Shown: positions 20,894 through 28,538 of the stretch, piece by piece
Layout of the letters: each line of letters starts with the position of its first letter
Numbering within the stretch: position 1 is the stretch's first letter
DNA from: Flavobacterium branchiarum
Lineage (GTDB): Bacteria > Bacteroidota > Bacteroidia > Flavobacteriales > Flavobacteriaceae
Direction: 5' to 3'
NCBI RefSeq assembly: GCF_030409845.1
Contig: NZ_JAUFQQ010000005.1
Location: 1,984,001 to 2,048,000, forward strand
Length of the DNA stretch: 64,000 bases
Notes under the pieces: generated by a model
What the model was told of the DNA's origin: nothing
The model's input: only the letters and a program-made list of their open reading frames with translations
Databases searched by the model: none
Translations under genes and position numbers: made by a program

Positions 20894-21547
20894 ATGATTC
20901 ACAACGAGATTATTAATAAGACCATCACTTTTGTAAAAGAGAAACTGAATAATGCCGAAGGTGGACATGATTGGTTTCATATTGAGCGTGTATATAAAAA
21001 CGCACTTTTAATCGCTAAAAACACGCCTTGTGATGTTACAGTGGTTAAATTGGGTGCTTTGCTACATGATATTGCCGATAGTAAGTTTCATAACGGAGAT
21101 GAGACCATAGGGCCTAAAACAGCCCGTTTGTTTTTAGAGTCTGAAAATGTTTCTGAAGACGTTATAGCTCATGTTGTAAATATCATCGAAAACATATCTT
21201 ATAAAGGAGGGAATTTTGAAAAGAAGTTTAGCTCTGTGGAATTAGATATCGTACAAGATGCAGATCGTTTAGATGCTATTGGTGCCATTGGAGTGGCGAG
21301 GGCATTTAATTATGGAGGGTTTAAGGATAGAAAACTTCATGATCCTAGTATTGCTCCAATAACAAATATGACTAAAGAAGAATATAAGAATAACAATGCA
21401 CCAACAATAAATCATTTTTATGAAAAATTGTTGTTGTTAAAAGATAAAATGAATACCGATACTGGTAAGCAAATTGCCGCTGAAAGACATTTGTTTATGG
21501 AAAAATTCCTTTCGCAATTTTATGCTGAATGGGAAGGGGTGAAGTAG
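20894..21547 (+). CDS. HD domain phosphohydrolase (YedJ-like)
   Basis: A 217-residue cytoplasmic protein with the metal-binding pattern of HD phosphohydrolases: GGHDWFHIERV (His25, His29), LLHDIADSKF (His58-Asp59) and DADRLDAIGAIG. This arrangement is that of the YedJ-type family; such enzymes hydrolyse phosphate esters of nucleotides or related compounds, but the substrate is unknown. The ATG at 20894 is used because the longer frame would run through the upstream terminator. Confidence 0.85.
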   Translation: MIHNEIINKTITFVKEKLNNAEGGHDWFHIERVYKNALLIAKNTPCDVTVVKLGALLHDIADSKFHNGDETIGPKTARLFLESENVSEDVIAHVVNIIENISYKGGNFEKKFSSVELDIVQDADRLDAIGAIGVARAFNYGGFKDRKLHDPSIAPITNMTKEEYKNNNAPTINHFYEKLLLLKDKMNTDTGKQIAAERHLFMEKFLSQFYAEWEGVK

Positions 21548-21554
21548 TTTTTAG

Positions 21555-21622
21555 TCTCGGTTTCAGTCTCAGTCACAGTTTTCAGTCACAGTTTTCAGTG
21601 GCAGTCTCAGTTTTCAGTCTTA
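21555..21622. repeat. CAGT(C/T)-rich short tandem repeat
   Basis: About eight imperfect copies of a TCAGTC or TCACAGTTT word lie after the HD gene. The same words recur at 25631-25697, with a shorter related element at 32597-32638 and a reverse-orientation stretch near 56890, always between genes. Confidence 0.6.
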
Positions 21623-21623
21623 G

Positions 21624-21648
21624 TGTCATCCTGTGCGGAGTCGAAGGA
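21624..21648 (+). repeat. Dispersed 25-nt motif, copy 1
   Basis: The sequence from GTCATCCTG to GTCGAAGGAC matches the reverse complement of 56826-56850 with two mismatches. It is an intergenic repeat of unknown function. Confidence 0.6.
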
Positions 21649-21683
21649 CAATTTAAGTTTTCAGTGCTTGCAATGTGTTTCTG

Positions 21684-21732
21684 AAAAAAAGAGAGCCAAA
21701 GTTTATCGATTAAACTTTGGCTCTTTTTTTTT
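21684..21732. terminator. Bidirectional terminator between converging genes
   Basis: GAGCCAAAGTTTA pairs with TAAACTTTGGCTC around the loop TCGAT, with an A run before and a T run after the stem. It serves the HD gene on the plus strand and the gene at 21731-22264 on the minus strand. Confidence 0.85.
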
Positions 21733-22264
21733 ATTCTTTTAGACTATAAAGTATTTTTTGAAAATCAGCTTTGTATTTCTCTTTATTTGCTAAAGAAGAC
21801 CAAGATAAGACTTTGTAGAAAGTGTTTTTTGTTTCTACGATTCCAACAAAGTAGTAAATCTCATTGTTTATTTCTTTGTCAAAATAGCTAGCATCAGCTT
21901 CTATGAAATTAATGTCTCCTTTTTTTGTAGATTTAGGTTTAGACACGGTTCTTTTTTCTTCATCTTTTAGAAAATCTTTAATGAACTCTTCATAAAACTC
22001 ATTAACAGATGTGTAATTCATATCAAGAAGTCCTAATTCTTCCTTAGTGTCAAAAATAACGATTCCGTAAATGTCTTTTACTTCGTTTTTATATTGTATT
22101 GCTGCAGAACTGTTTAAGTCAGCAGTTTTATTCATGTAATCAGGAATGCTTATGTTAAAGGTATGTCCAGCTTTATACTCTTTCATCTTGGTTTGAGCAA
22201 AAATTGTAGTACTCATAAAAAGAGAAGCTGTTAAAAATAAAGAGATTACGGTAGTTTTCATCAT
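21731..22264 (-). CDS. Secreted protein of unknown function
   Basis: A 177-residue protein with a clear signal peptide (ending near IFAQ). After it comes a small, mostly beta-strand-like domain with KAGHTFNISIPDYM and IYGIVIFDTKEELGL and a lysine-rich middle (SKPKSTKKGD). The pattern resembles periplasmic domains that open with a short F-x-I-x-I-P-D-Y strand, but I do not recognise a named family. Two start ATGs are adjacent (22264 and 22261). It lies 35 bp downstream of the gene at 22300-22701 on the same strand. Confidence 0.7.
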   Translation of the reverse strand: MMKTTVISLFLTASLFMSTTIFAQTKMKEYKAGHTFNISIPDYMNKTADLNSSAAIQYKNEVKDIYGIVIFDTKEELGLLDMNYTSVNEFYEEFIKDFLKDEEKRTVSKPKSTKKGDINFIEADASYFDKEINNEIYYFVGIVETKNTFYKVLSWSSLANKEKYKADFQKILYSLKE

Positions 22265-22299
22265 GGGGATTTATGGGTTAATTTATTTTAAAGGATAAT

Positions 22300-22701
22300 T
22301 TATACAATGCCTTTTTCGATCATCTCTAGCATTACAGGAGATGCATTCTTAAAAGTAGGTGCTTGTTCAATAATACTCCCCACATTTTTTTTGTTCACTT
22401 TAAAAGTAATATCTGCGTCGGTTGTAAATAATAAAGCGGTTAAGAAAGGATTTTTGATGTAAGGAGCTAACACAATAAAAGCTTCTTCAAGTGTATGAAA
22501 AGTTTCTATTTCTTCCGTTTTGTAACGTGAAGTCAGCGATACACCGTAAGTGTCATTTTCGTTGATAACAAGTCGAAAATATATGTTTTTTAGCTCAGTG
22601 TCGCCTATTGTTTTGGCCAATGTTAGTTTAGCAAAAGTTCCGTTTAGGATACTCTCTTTTACTTTTTGCCAAAATTCGTTTAATATGGGTTCGTAAGACA
22701 T
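22300..22701 (-). CDS. Conserved hypothetical cytoplasmic protein
   Basis: A 133-residue protein with no signal peptide or membrane segment. It begins MSYEPILNEFWQKVKESI and contains KLTLAKTIGDTELKNIYFRLV and a RYKTEEIETF segment. I do not recognise the family. It is followed by the secreted protein gene and preceded by a long repeat region that probably holds its promoter. Confidence 0.65.
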   Translation of the reverse strand: MSYEPILNEFWQKVKESILNGTFAKLTLAKTIGDTELKNIYFRLVINENDTYGVSLTSRYKTEEIETFHTLEEAFIVLAPYIKNPFLTALLFTTDADITFKVNKKNVGSIIEQAPTFKNASPVMLEMIEKGIV

Positions 22702-23355
22702 AATGTTGTTTTAATATTATAATTTGTTTAAGCGTAAATTTCGCTAGGAAAAAAAAGATAAGTTTTGTTTTAACCGCAAAGTTCGCAAAGTTTTTCGCAA
22801 AGTACGCAAGGAAAAAAAGACAAAGCTTTTCGTTATTTTTGATTTAACCGTTAATTTAACCGCAAAGTTCGCAAAGTTTTTCGCAAAGTACGCAAGGAAA
22901 AAACAGATAAGCTTTTCGTTATTTTGATTTAACCGTTAATTTAACCGCAAAGTTCGCAAAGTTTTTCGCAAAGTGCGCTAAGAAAAAAATACAGATAAAG
23001 CTTTGCGAACTTTGCGAAAACCCTAGCGACCCTAGCGGTAAAAAATCTATCTCCTTTTGCGCAATACGCTAAGAAAAATCTAGACAAAGCTTTTTCGTTG
23101 TTTTTGATTTAACCGTTAATTTAACCGCAAAGTTCGCAAAGTTTTTCGCAAAGTACGCTAGGAAAAAAAATATAGATAAAGCTTTGCGAACTTTGCGAAA
23201 ATCCTAGCGACCCTTGCGGTAAAATTTCTATGTCCTTTTATCAATGCACTAAGAAAAAAATATAGACAAATCTTTGCGAACTTTGCGAAAATCTTTGCGA
23301 CCCTTGCGGTAAAAAATCTATCTCCTTTTACGCAATGCCTGCCAGTAAAAAAACT
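22702..23355. repeat. Intergenic array of alternating AACCGCAAAGTTCGCAAAG and inverted CTTTGCGAACTTTGCG elements
   Basis: This 654-base gap has no gene. Forward elements (TTAACCGCAAAGTTCGCAAAG, then TTTTTCGCAAAGTACGCAAGG) begin near 22769, 22855, 22941 and 23121; the first three are about 86 bases apart. Inverted elements (CTTTGCGAACTTTGCGAAAA, then CCTAGCGACCCTTGCGGT) lie near 22999-23040, 23181-23221 and 23272-23311. Forward and inverted arms could form long hairpins. Between them are linkers such as GATTTAACCGTTAATTTAACC. Confidence 0.85.
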
Positions 23356-24138
23356 CTATTTTCCTGTAAAAACTGCTTTTCTTTTTTCTAAAAATGCAGT
23401 AGTTCCTTCGATAAAATCTTTAGTTCCAAAGCATTTACCGAAAGACTTTATTTCGACTTCATAACCATTTTTTCCATCTTTATAATTAGCATTTATAGCT
23501 TTAATTGCTTTAGAAATAGCGATTGGAGCATTCTTAATAATCTTTTCAGCAATAGTATTGCAATAAGAAATAAGTTCAGCCTGAGGAACTACGTGATTAA
23601 CCAATCCGTATTCTTTAGCTTCTTCAGCGTTCAGCATTCCTGCAGTCATGATCATTTCCATTGCGCGGCCTTTACCAATAAGTTGTGGTAAACGTTGCGT
23701 TCCTCCATATCCAGGAATAAGCCCCAATGAAACTTCAGGTAATCCCATTTTAGCATTATCAGAAGCGATTCTAAAATGACAAGCCATTGCTAATTCTAAT
23801 CCGCCCCCAAGAGCAAAACCATTAACAGCAGCGATGACAGGTTTCTTTAGATTTTCGATAAAATCAAATAACTTCTCCTGACCTTCAGCAGCTAAAGCAG
23901 TTCCTTCTTCGATAGTATAATTAGCAAATTCAGAAATATCAGCACCAGCAACAAATGCTTTTTCGCCACTTCCAGTTAAAACAATTACACGAACATCATT
24001 GTTTTTTCCTAATAGTTTAAAAGCTTTTTGTAGATCATTAATAGTCTTTTTGTTTAAAGCATTAAGCTTAGTCGGACGATTAATAGTAACTGTTGCAATT
24101 TTCTCTTCGATTGAGATTAGTATATTTTCGTAGTTCAT
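23356..24138 (-). CDS. Enoyl-CoA hydratase/isomerase family protein
   Basis: A 260-residue crotonase-fold enzyme, probably hydrating trans-2-enoyl-CoA in fatty acid breakdown. It has the oxyanion and CoA loop AFVAGADISEF, NGFALGGGLELAMAC with catalytic Glu115, and LPEVSLGLIPGYGGTQRLP with catalytic Glu135, 20 residues apart as in classical enoyl-CoA hydratase. Both glutamates being present favours a hydratase over other crotonases. It starts 12 bp after the stop of the kinase gene and is likely co-transcribed with it. Confidence 0.9.
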   Translation of the reverse strand: MNYENILISIEEKIATVTINRPTKLNALNKKTINDLQKAFKLLGKNNDVRVIVLTGSGEKAFVAGADISEFANYTIEEGTALAAEGQEKLFDFIENLKKPVIAAVNGFALGGGLELAMACHFRIASDNAKMGLPEVSLGLIPGYGGTQRLPQLIGKGRAMEMIMTAGMLNAEEAKEYGLVNHVVPQAELISYCNTIAEKIIKNAPIAISKAIKAINANYKDGKNGYEVEIKSFGKCFGTKDFIEGTTAFLEKRKAVFTGK

Positions 24139-24150
24139 AATACTATTATT

Positions 24151-25623
24151 TTATGAGTTTGTGATTGGTAATGTTACTGTAAATGTGGTTCCTTTTCCGT
24201 ATTCTGTTTCAAAGGTAATTGTTCCTTTATAATTTTCGATAATGTTTTTTATAATTCCGAGTCCAAGACCCATTCCGCTATTTTTTGTAGTAAACTTTGG
24301 TTCAAAAACACGTTCAATATCTTGCTTTTGAATACCTATACCGTTGTCTTTTACAGTAATTTCAACATTGTCTTCTTTCCTTTTTACTGTAACTAGAATT
24401 GATTTATTGTTTTGAATTTCAGGAATGGCTTGAGTTGCATTTTTGACCAAATTGGTAATAATTCGGATGAGTTGCGTTCGATCCATTTTCGAAATAATTT
24501 CCTCTTCATCACTTTCAAACACAAGATATTCTTCATTAAAGATATCCAACGAAAGTTCCACAACTTCAACCACATTTAATGTTTCGTTTTGTTGTGCAGG
24601 CATCGAAGCAAAATTTGAAAAAGCCGAAGCCACAGCAGACATAGTATCAATTTGCTGAATTAATGTTTCGGAGTAATCATTCAGTTTTTGTTTTGCATCA
24701 GGAGCCAAAGGATCAAATTTTCTTTGATAACTCTGTACCGTCAGGCGCATTGGCGTAAGCGGATTTTTAATTTCGTGTGCTACTTGTTTTGCCATTTCGC
24801 GCCAAGCTTCCTCACGTTCACTTTGAGCTAGTTTTATGGCGCTTTTTTCAAGCTTTTCCACCATTCCGTTGTAAGACTTTATCAAAAAGTTAATCTCTTT
24901 GCTGCTGGCCTCTAAAACAATCTTCTCGTTTTTTTGATTCAGATTGGTTTCGCTTAGTTTATCCGAAATGGTTTTTAATGATTTGGTGATGTATGTTGAT
25001 AGGAAGTAAGCCAATGCAAATGCAACAATAAGCATAAATGAATAAACCTGCCCCAAACGAATTAAGAAAGTGTTCAGTTCATTTTCATAATAACTGTCAT
25101 CTTCAATGTATGGTAAGTTTAAAATCCCAAGTGGCTTGAATTTTTCATCTTTGATTAAACTATAAGAAGATCGGTTTTTTACGCCATCTTGAGTTTTTAT
25201 ATCTACAAAACGTTTCTCGATAGAAGAACGTACCAGTTTTAAGATGTATTCAGGGATTGGAGGAGGAACTTTATCAACAGCAAAAGATTCTTTGGATGAT
25301 TTTAGAAGTTCTCCTTTAAGGCTATAAATGTTGATTTCAATATTATGAATTTGGGCTAATTCATGAATTTTATCTTTAAAAATCAGATCTAAGTTGGCTG
25401 TTTTTAAAGGATAGGTTGTTGTCGATAAAACATAATTGATATGTTCTTTTACAGCATTTTCTTTGCGTTCCAACCGTTCTTGATGGTATTCTTTAGCTTC
25501 ATTCTTAAATTGAATAATAGAAATCGAAGCTAGTAAAACCGAAGCCACAACAATCAATACAATCATCGAAAGGAATATCCTAACACGCAACGAAAGCATC
25601 GACATTTTGAAGTTCTTAAACAT
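24151..25623 (-). CDS. NtrY-like membrane sensor histidine kinase
   Basis: A 490-residue kinase with membrane segments at about residues 13-37 and 191-213 around a 150-residue periplasmic sensor region, a HAMP-like linker, a HisKA domain with VAHEIKNPLTP (phospho-acceptor His283), and a HATPase domain with NLVKNATQAI (N box), DNGIGI and GLGLGI. The H-box wording is typical of NtrY-type kinases. No response regulator gene is adjacent. The ATG at 25623 is chosen; the frame opens 11 codons earlier inside a repeat. Confidence 0.88.
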   Translation of the reverse strand: MFKNFKMSMLSLRVRIFLSMIVLIVVASVLLASISIIQFKNEAKEYHQERLERKENAVKEHINYVLSTTTYPLKTANLDLIFKDKIHELAQIHNIEINIYSLKGELLKSSKESFAVDKVPPPIPEYILKLVRSSIEKRFVDIKTQDGVKNRSSYSLIKDEKFKPLGILNLPYIEDDSYYENELNTFLIRLGQVYSFMLIVAFALAYFLSTYITKSLKTISDKLSETNLNQKNEKIVLEASSKEINFLIKSYNGMVEKLEKSAIKLAQSEREEAWREMAKQVAHEIKNPLTPMRLTVQSYQRKFDPLAPDAKQKLNDYSETLIQQIDTMSAVASAFSNFASMPAQQNETLNVVEVVELSLDIFNEEYLVFESDEEEIISKMDRTQLIRIITNLVKNATQAIPEIQNNKSILVTVKRKEDNVEITVKDNGIGIQKQDIERVFEPKFTTKNSGMGLGLGIIKNIIENYKGTITFETEYGKGTTFTVTLPITNS

Positions 25624-25630
25624 TTTTTTT

Positions 25631-25697
25631 AGTTTACAGTCTCGGTATTCAGTCACAGTTTTCAGTCTTATTGTAAACTGAAAACTGCGACTGCGAA
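25631..25697. repeat. CAGT-rich inverted repeat between the hemJ-like and kinase genes
   Basis: AGTTTACA near 25631 pairs with TGTAAACT near 25672, and internal CAGTC / GACTG words allow more pairing. Same word family as the repeat at 21555. Confidence 0.55.
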
Positions 25698-25698
25698 C

Positions 25699-26247
25699 TT
25701 ATTTCTTCTCTCGTAATCTTTTATAAAATTTAAAACCGAGCATGATTAAAACCGAAAATAAAAATATTCCGATAACACCATAAATCCAGTTAATTGCATT
25801 TTTTAAAACAACCAAAAACACTACAGCAAACAAAATTATTGTTGCTCCTTCATTCCATAAACGCATGAAATTAGTAGTATATTTTACATTGTCATTTTGC
25901 AATTGTTTGAATATCTGATGACATTTTCCGTGATATAAATATAATAAAAATACGAAACCAAGCTTCACATGCATCCAAGGCATTTGTAGCCAAGCCTTTC
26001 CGATATCGGTAAAAAGCAACATCCAAAAAGCAAAAATACTTGCTAACACTGCTGATGGCCAAGTGATAATGTACCACAATCTGTAGGTCATTATTTTGTA
26101 TTGCTTTTGTAAAATTTCTTTCTCAGGAGATGGCTTGTCATTGGCTTCTATTTGATAAACAAATAAACGAACAATGTAAAACAACCCAGCAAACCAAGTG
26201 ATTACAAAGATGAGGTGCAGTGATTTTAGGTAATTGTAATATTCCAT
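25699..26247 (-). CDS. hemJ: HemJ/CopD-like membrane protein, probable protoporphyrinogen IX oxidase
   Basis: A 182-residue membrane protein with about five transmembrane segments. The N-terminal SLHLIFVITWFAGLFYIVRL (His11), MTYRLWYIITWPSA and PWMHVKLGF (His93, Lys95) fit the HemJ family, which oxidises protoporphyrinogen IX to protoporphyrin IX. That product is the substrate of ferrochelatase, whose gene hemH lies 22 bp upstream in the same direction. The hemJ call is family knowledge plus context; the wider family also contains proteins of unknown role. Confidence 0.75.
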   Translation of the reverse strand: MEYYNYLKSLHLIFVITWFAGLFYIVRLFVYQIEANDKPSPEKEILQKQYKIMTYRLWYIITWPSAVLASIFAFWMLLFTDIGKAWLQMPWMHVKLGFVFLLYLYHGKCHQIFKQLQNDNVKYTTNFMRLWNEGATIILFAVVFLVVLKNAINWIYGVIGIFLFSVLIMLGFKFYKRLREKK

Positions 26248-26269
26248 AAAACGTATCTAAAAGCGATTG

Positions 26270-27289
26270 CTAATTTTTCTTTTGCCAGTCTTTAATCCAG
26301 TTCCCAACAGTTTCACACCATTCATCATCATCATTCAAACATGGAATAGATAAAAATTCTTCTCCGCCGTTTGCTTCAAAATCCTCTTTGGCACGCATAG
26401 CGATTTCTTCCAATGTTTCTAAACAATCTGAAACAAAAGCAGGAGTTACCACTGCAAGATTCTTAATTCCTTTTGCTGGCATTCTATCAATTTCAACATC
26501 AGTATAAGGTTCAAGCCATTTATCACCAGCCAATCGAGATTGGAAAGTCAAACTGTATTTGTCAGCAGGAAGTCCTAATAATTTAACGACTTGCCTTGTA
26601 GTTTCGTAACATTGGTGACGGTAACAAAAGTCATGTGCAGGAGATGCTGTGTTACAACAAGAACCATCGATTTTACAATGTGATTTAGTTATATCAGTTT
26701 TACGAATATGTCGCTCAGGAATTCCGTGGTAAGAAAACAATAAGTGATCGTAATCAAAACCAACCAAATTCTTCTTGATAGAATCGGCAAGGTTTTTAAT
26801 ATAATCAGGTTTATTGTAAAATGCAGGAACATCAGTAAAAGTCATCTGTGGGAATTTCTTTTTACGAATTTCTTCCGCTTTAACTAAAATTGTTAAAGTC
26901 GATGCCATTGCATATTGAGGATATAAAGGAAAAAGTAATACTTCGGTAACTCCTTGTTCATGTAATTCCTGAAGTCCTTTTTCAATTGTCATACTACCAT
27001 AACGCATTGCCAGAGCAACTGGAATGTCTACTAATGGTTGTATTTTCTTTTGCATTCTTTCGGATATAACTACAAGAGGAGAACCTTCGTCCCACCAAAT
27101 TTTTTCGTAAGCATGTGCTGATTCTTCTGGTCTTTTTCTTAAGATGATTCCACGAACTAATAATGCTCTCAATAAATACGGAACGTCGATTACGTATTTA
27201 TCCATTAAAAATTCATCTAAATAAGGTTTTACGTCTTTTGGAGTTGGACTTTCGGGGGAACCCAGATTTACTAATAATACACCTTTCAT
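26270..27289 (-). CDS. hemH: Ferrochelatase
   Basis: Inserts Fe2+ into protoporphyrin IX, the last step of heme synthesis. The 339-residue protein begins KGVLLVNLGSPESP, has LLFSYHGIPERHI (catalytic His), the cysteine-rich stretch SHCKIDGSCC / HDFCYRHQC, TFQSRLAGDKWLEPYTD and PAFVSDCLETLEEI. Length is normal. It is first in a minus-strand pair with the hemJ-like gene, and the AraC regulator lies upstream on the same strand. Confidence 0.97.
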   Translation of the reverse strand: MKGVLLVNLGSPESPTPKDVKPYLDEFLMDKYVIDVPYLLRALLVRGIILRKRPEESAHAYEKIWWDEGSPLVVISERMQKKIQPLVDIPVALAMRYGSMTIEKGLQELHEQGVTEVLLFPLYPQYAMASTLTILVKAEEIRKKKFPQMTFTDVPAFYNKPDYIKNLADSIKKNLVGFDYDHLLFSYHGIPERHIRKTDITKSHCKIDGSCCNTASPAHDFCYRHQCYETTRQVVKLLGLPADKYSLTFQSRLAGDKWLEPYTDVEIDRMPAKGIKNLAVVTPAFVSDCLETLEEIAMRAKEDFEANGGEEFLSIPCLNDDDEWCETVGNWIKDWQKKN

Positions 27290-27302
27290 TGTTGTTTTTA
27301 TT

Positions 27303-27330
27303 GCTTTAGGCTTTAAGCTTTAGACTTTAA
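27303..27330. repeat. Two 14-bp direct repeats before hemH
   Basis: GCTTTAGGCTTTAA and GCTTTAGACTTTAA are adjacent and differ in one base, 14 bp upstream of the hemH start. They could be an intergenic repeat or a regulator site; nothing decides. Confidence 0.5.
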
Positions 27331-27437
27331 GCGTTAGTTTGTTGAGATTTTGGGCAAAAGTATAGATTCTTGCTTTTTTATAAATTGTGATTAACTATTT
27401 TTTAATTATTGTTTGATATAGAAAACTGATACTGTTT

Positions 27438-28310
27438 TTATACATTAGTATTAATCGACATCAAATATTTCTTGGGAGTCGTTGCAAATTTCTTTTTAAA
27501 AGCAGCAATAAAGTGACTTCCAGTGCTATATCCTATTTTTAAACCTACTTCGTTTACATTATAAGAACCGCTGTCAAGCAATTTTCGGGCATAATCCATC
27601 TTGTAATCAAATAAAAAGCCATAAACAGTATCGCCATAAATTTGTTTAAAGCCCATTTTGAGTTTTTTCAAATTCAAACCTATTTCATCAGCCAACTCTT
27701 GTAATCCTGGCGGTTCGGCCATATTGGCTATAATAATTTCTTTGGCTTTTCGTATTTTTAAAACATTGTCTTCATCAATTAAGAAAGGACATTGTTCAGC
27801 ATTTGGATCTTCGGTTCTATTAAAGTATAAGCTCAATAGCTCGTAGCCTTTGCCCTTGTAATACAAGTTTTTTATAGAAGGATGTAGGTTATAATGAAAT
27901 AGTTGACTCAGAACAATTGCCATCGACGGACTAATTTTTCCTTCGTTATAATATTTTTTATCCTTGTTATCGGCACTTAAAAAAGTGATATAATCGGCTT
28001 CGGTAGAGAATAAAGCGTGAAATTTTTTGATAGAAACAATCACAGATATCACCCAAGAATTAGGAGCAAGCTCTAAATGAAGAGGCAATTCTTTTTGAGG
28101 ATTGTATAAAAGCAATGATTTCTCCTCTTGTAATTCTAATGCATAATTGCCTTGATTGAACAGGAATTTTGCTTTTCCTTTTATACCAAAGTGAAACTGT
28201 ATCAAGCCACTACCGATTTCTCGCTGGGCATTAAATACCTCCGAACTGTCATTCTGAAAACGAATAAGCGTAAAGTCGTCTTCAATTGTTATAATTTCTT
28301 GAGAACTCAT
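27438..28310 (-). CDS. AraC family transcriptional regulator
   Basis: A 290-residue DNA-binding protein. The C-terminal 100 residues hold two helix-turn-helix motifs: LQELADEIGLNLKKLKMGFK and VNEVGLKIGYSTGSHFIAAFK, then FATTPKKYL. The N-terminal 170 residues are a sensor region with no named domain that I recognise; the overall style resembles the PchR-like branch of AraC proteins that respond to iron compounds. It lies between hemH and hemA, divergent from hemA, which makes heme or iron control plausible. A palindrome lies in its promoter region. Confidence 0.88.
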   Translation of the reverse strand: MSSQEIITIEDDFTLIRFQNDSSEVFNAQREIGSGLIQFHFGIKGKAKFLFNQGNYALELQEEKSLLLYNPQKELPLHLELAPNSWVISVIVSIKKFHALFSTEADYITFLSADNKDKKYYNEGKISPSMAIVLSQLFHYNLHPSIKNLYYKGKGYELLSLYFNRTEDPNAEQCPFLIDEDNVLKIRKAKEIIIANMAEPPGLQELADEIGLNLKKLKMGFKQIYGDTVYGFLFDYKMDYARKLLDSGSYNVNEVGLKIGYSTGSHFIAAFKKKFATTPKKYLMSINTNV

Positions 28311-28353
28311 AGCGATATTTTTTTTTGTTAAAAACGAAAGTTAATCTAAAATC

Positions 28354-28376
28354 TTATTTAGAATAACTCTAAATAA
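28354..28376. promoter_or_regulatory. 23-bp palindrome, candidate metal-regulator operator
   Basis: TTATTTAGA and TCTAAATAA form perfect 9-base arms around the five bases ATAAC. It lies 44-66 bp before the AraC start, over the expected -33 region of a near-consensus -7 box (TAACTTTC on the minus strand, 28336-28343). The form resembles iron-regulator boxes of the TTAGAAT-N-ATTCTAA kind. Confidence 0.6.
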
Positions 28377-28505
28377 AACATTTCGAAAGACTTGATTTTG
28401 CTGCAAAAATAACGTTTTTTGCAGAATTACAACCAATTAGAATTAAAAAAACACATAGCGACACAAATAGTACTTTGAGCGTTACTTTTATAAATACTAT
28501 AATGA

Positions 28506-28513
28506 TAATTTTG
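28506..28513 (+). promoter_or_regulatory. Candidate -7 box (TAATTTTG) for hemA
   Basis: Exact match to TAnnTTTG. Transcription would begin near 28520, which leaves almost no leader for an ATG at 28524 and favours the ATG at 28539 for hemA. No clear -33 TTTG at 19 bp spacing. Confidence 0.45.
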
Positions 28514-28538
28514 TTGCACTTTTATGATAAGGGTATCT

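Noticed and set aside
22769..23318. CRISPR array
   Set aside because: Elements occur in both orientations and the sequences between them repeat as well.
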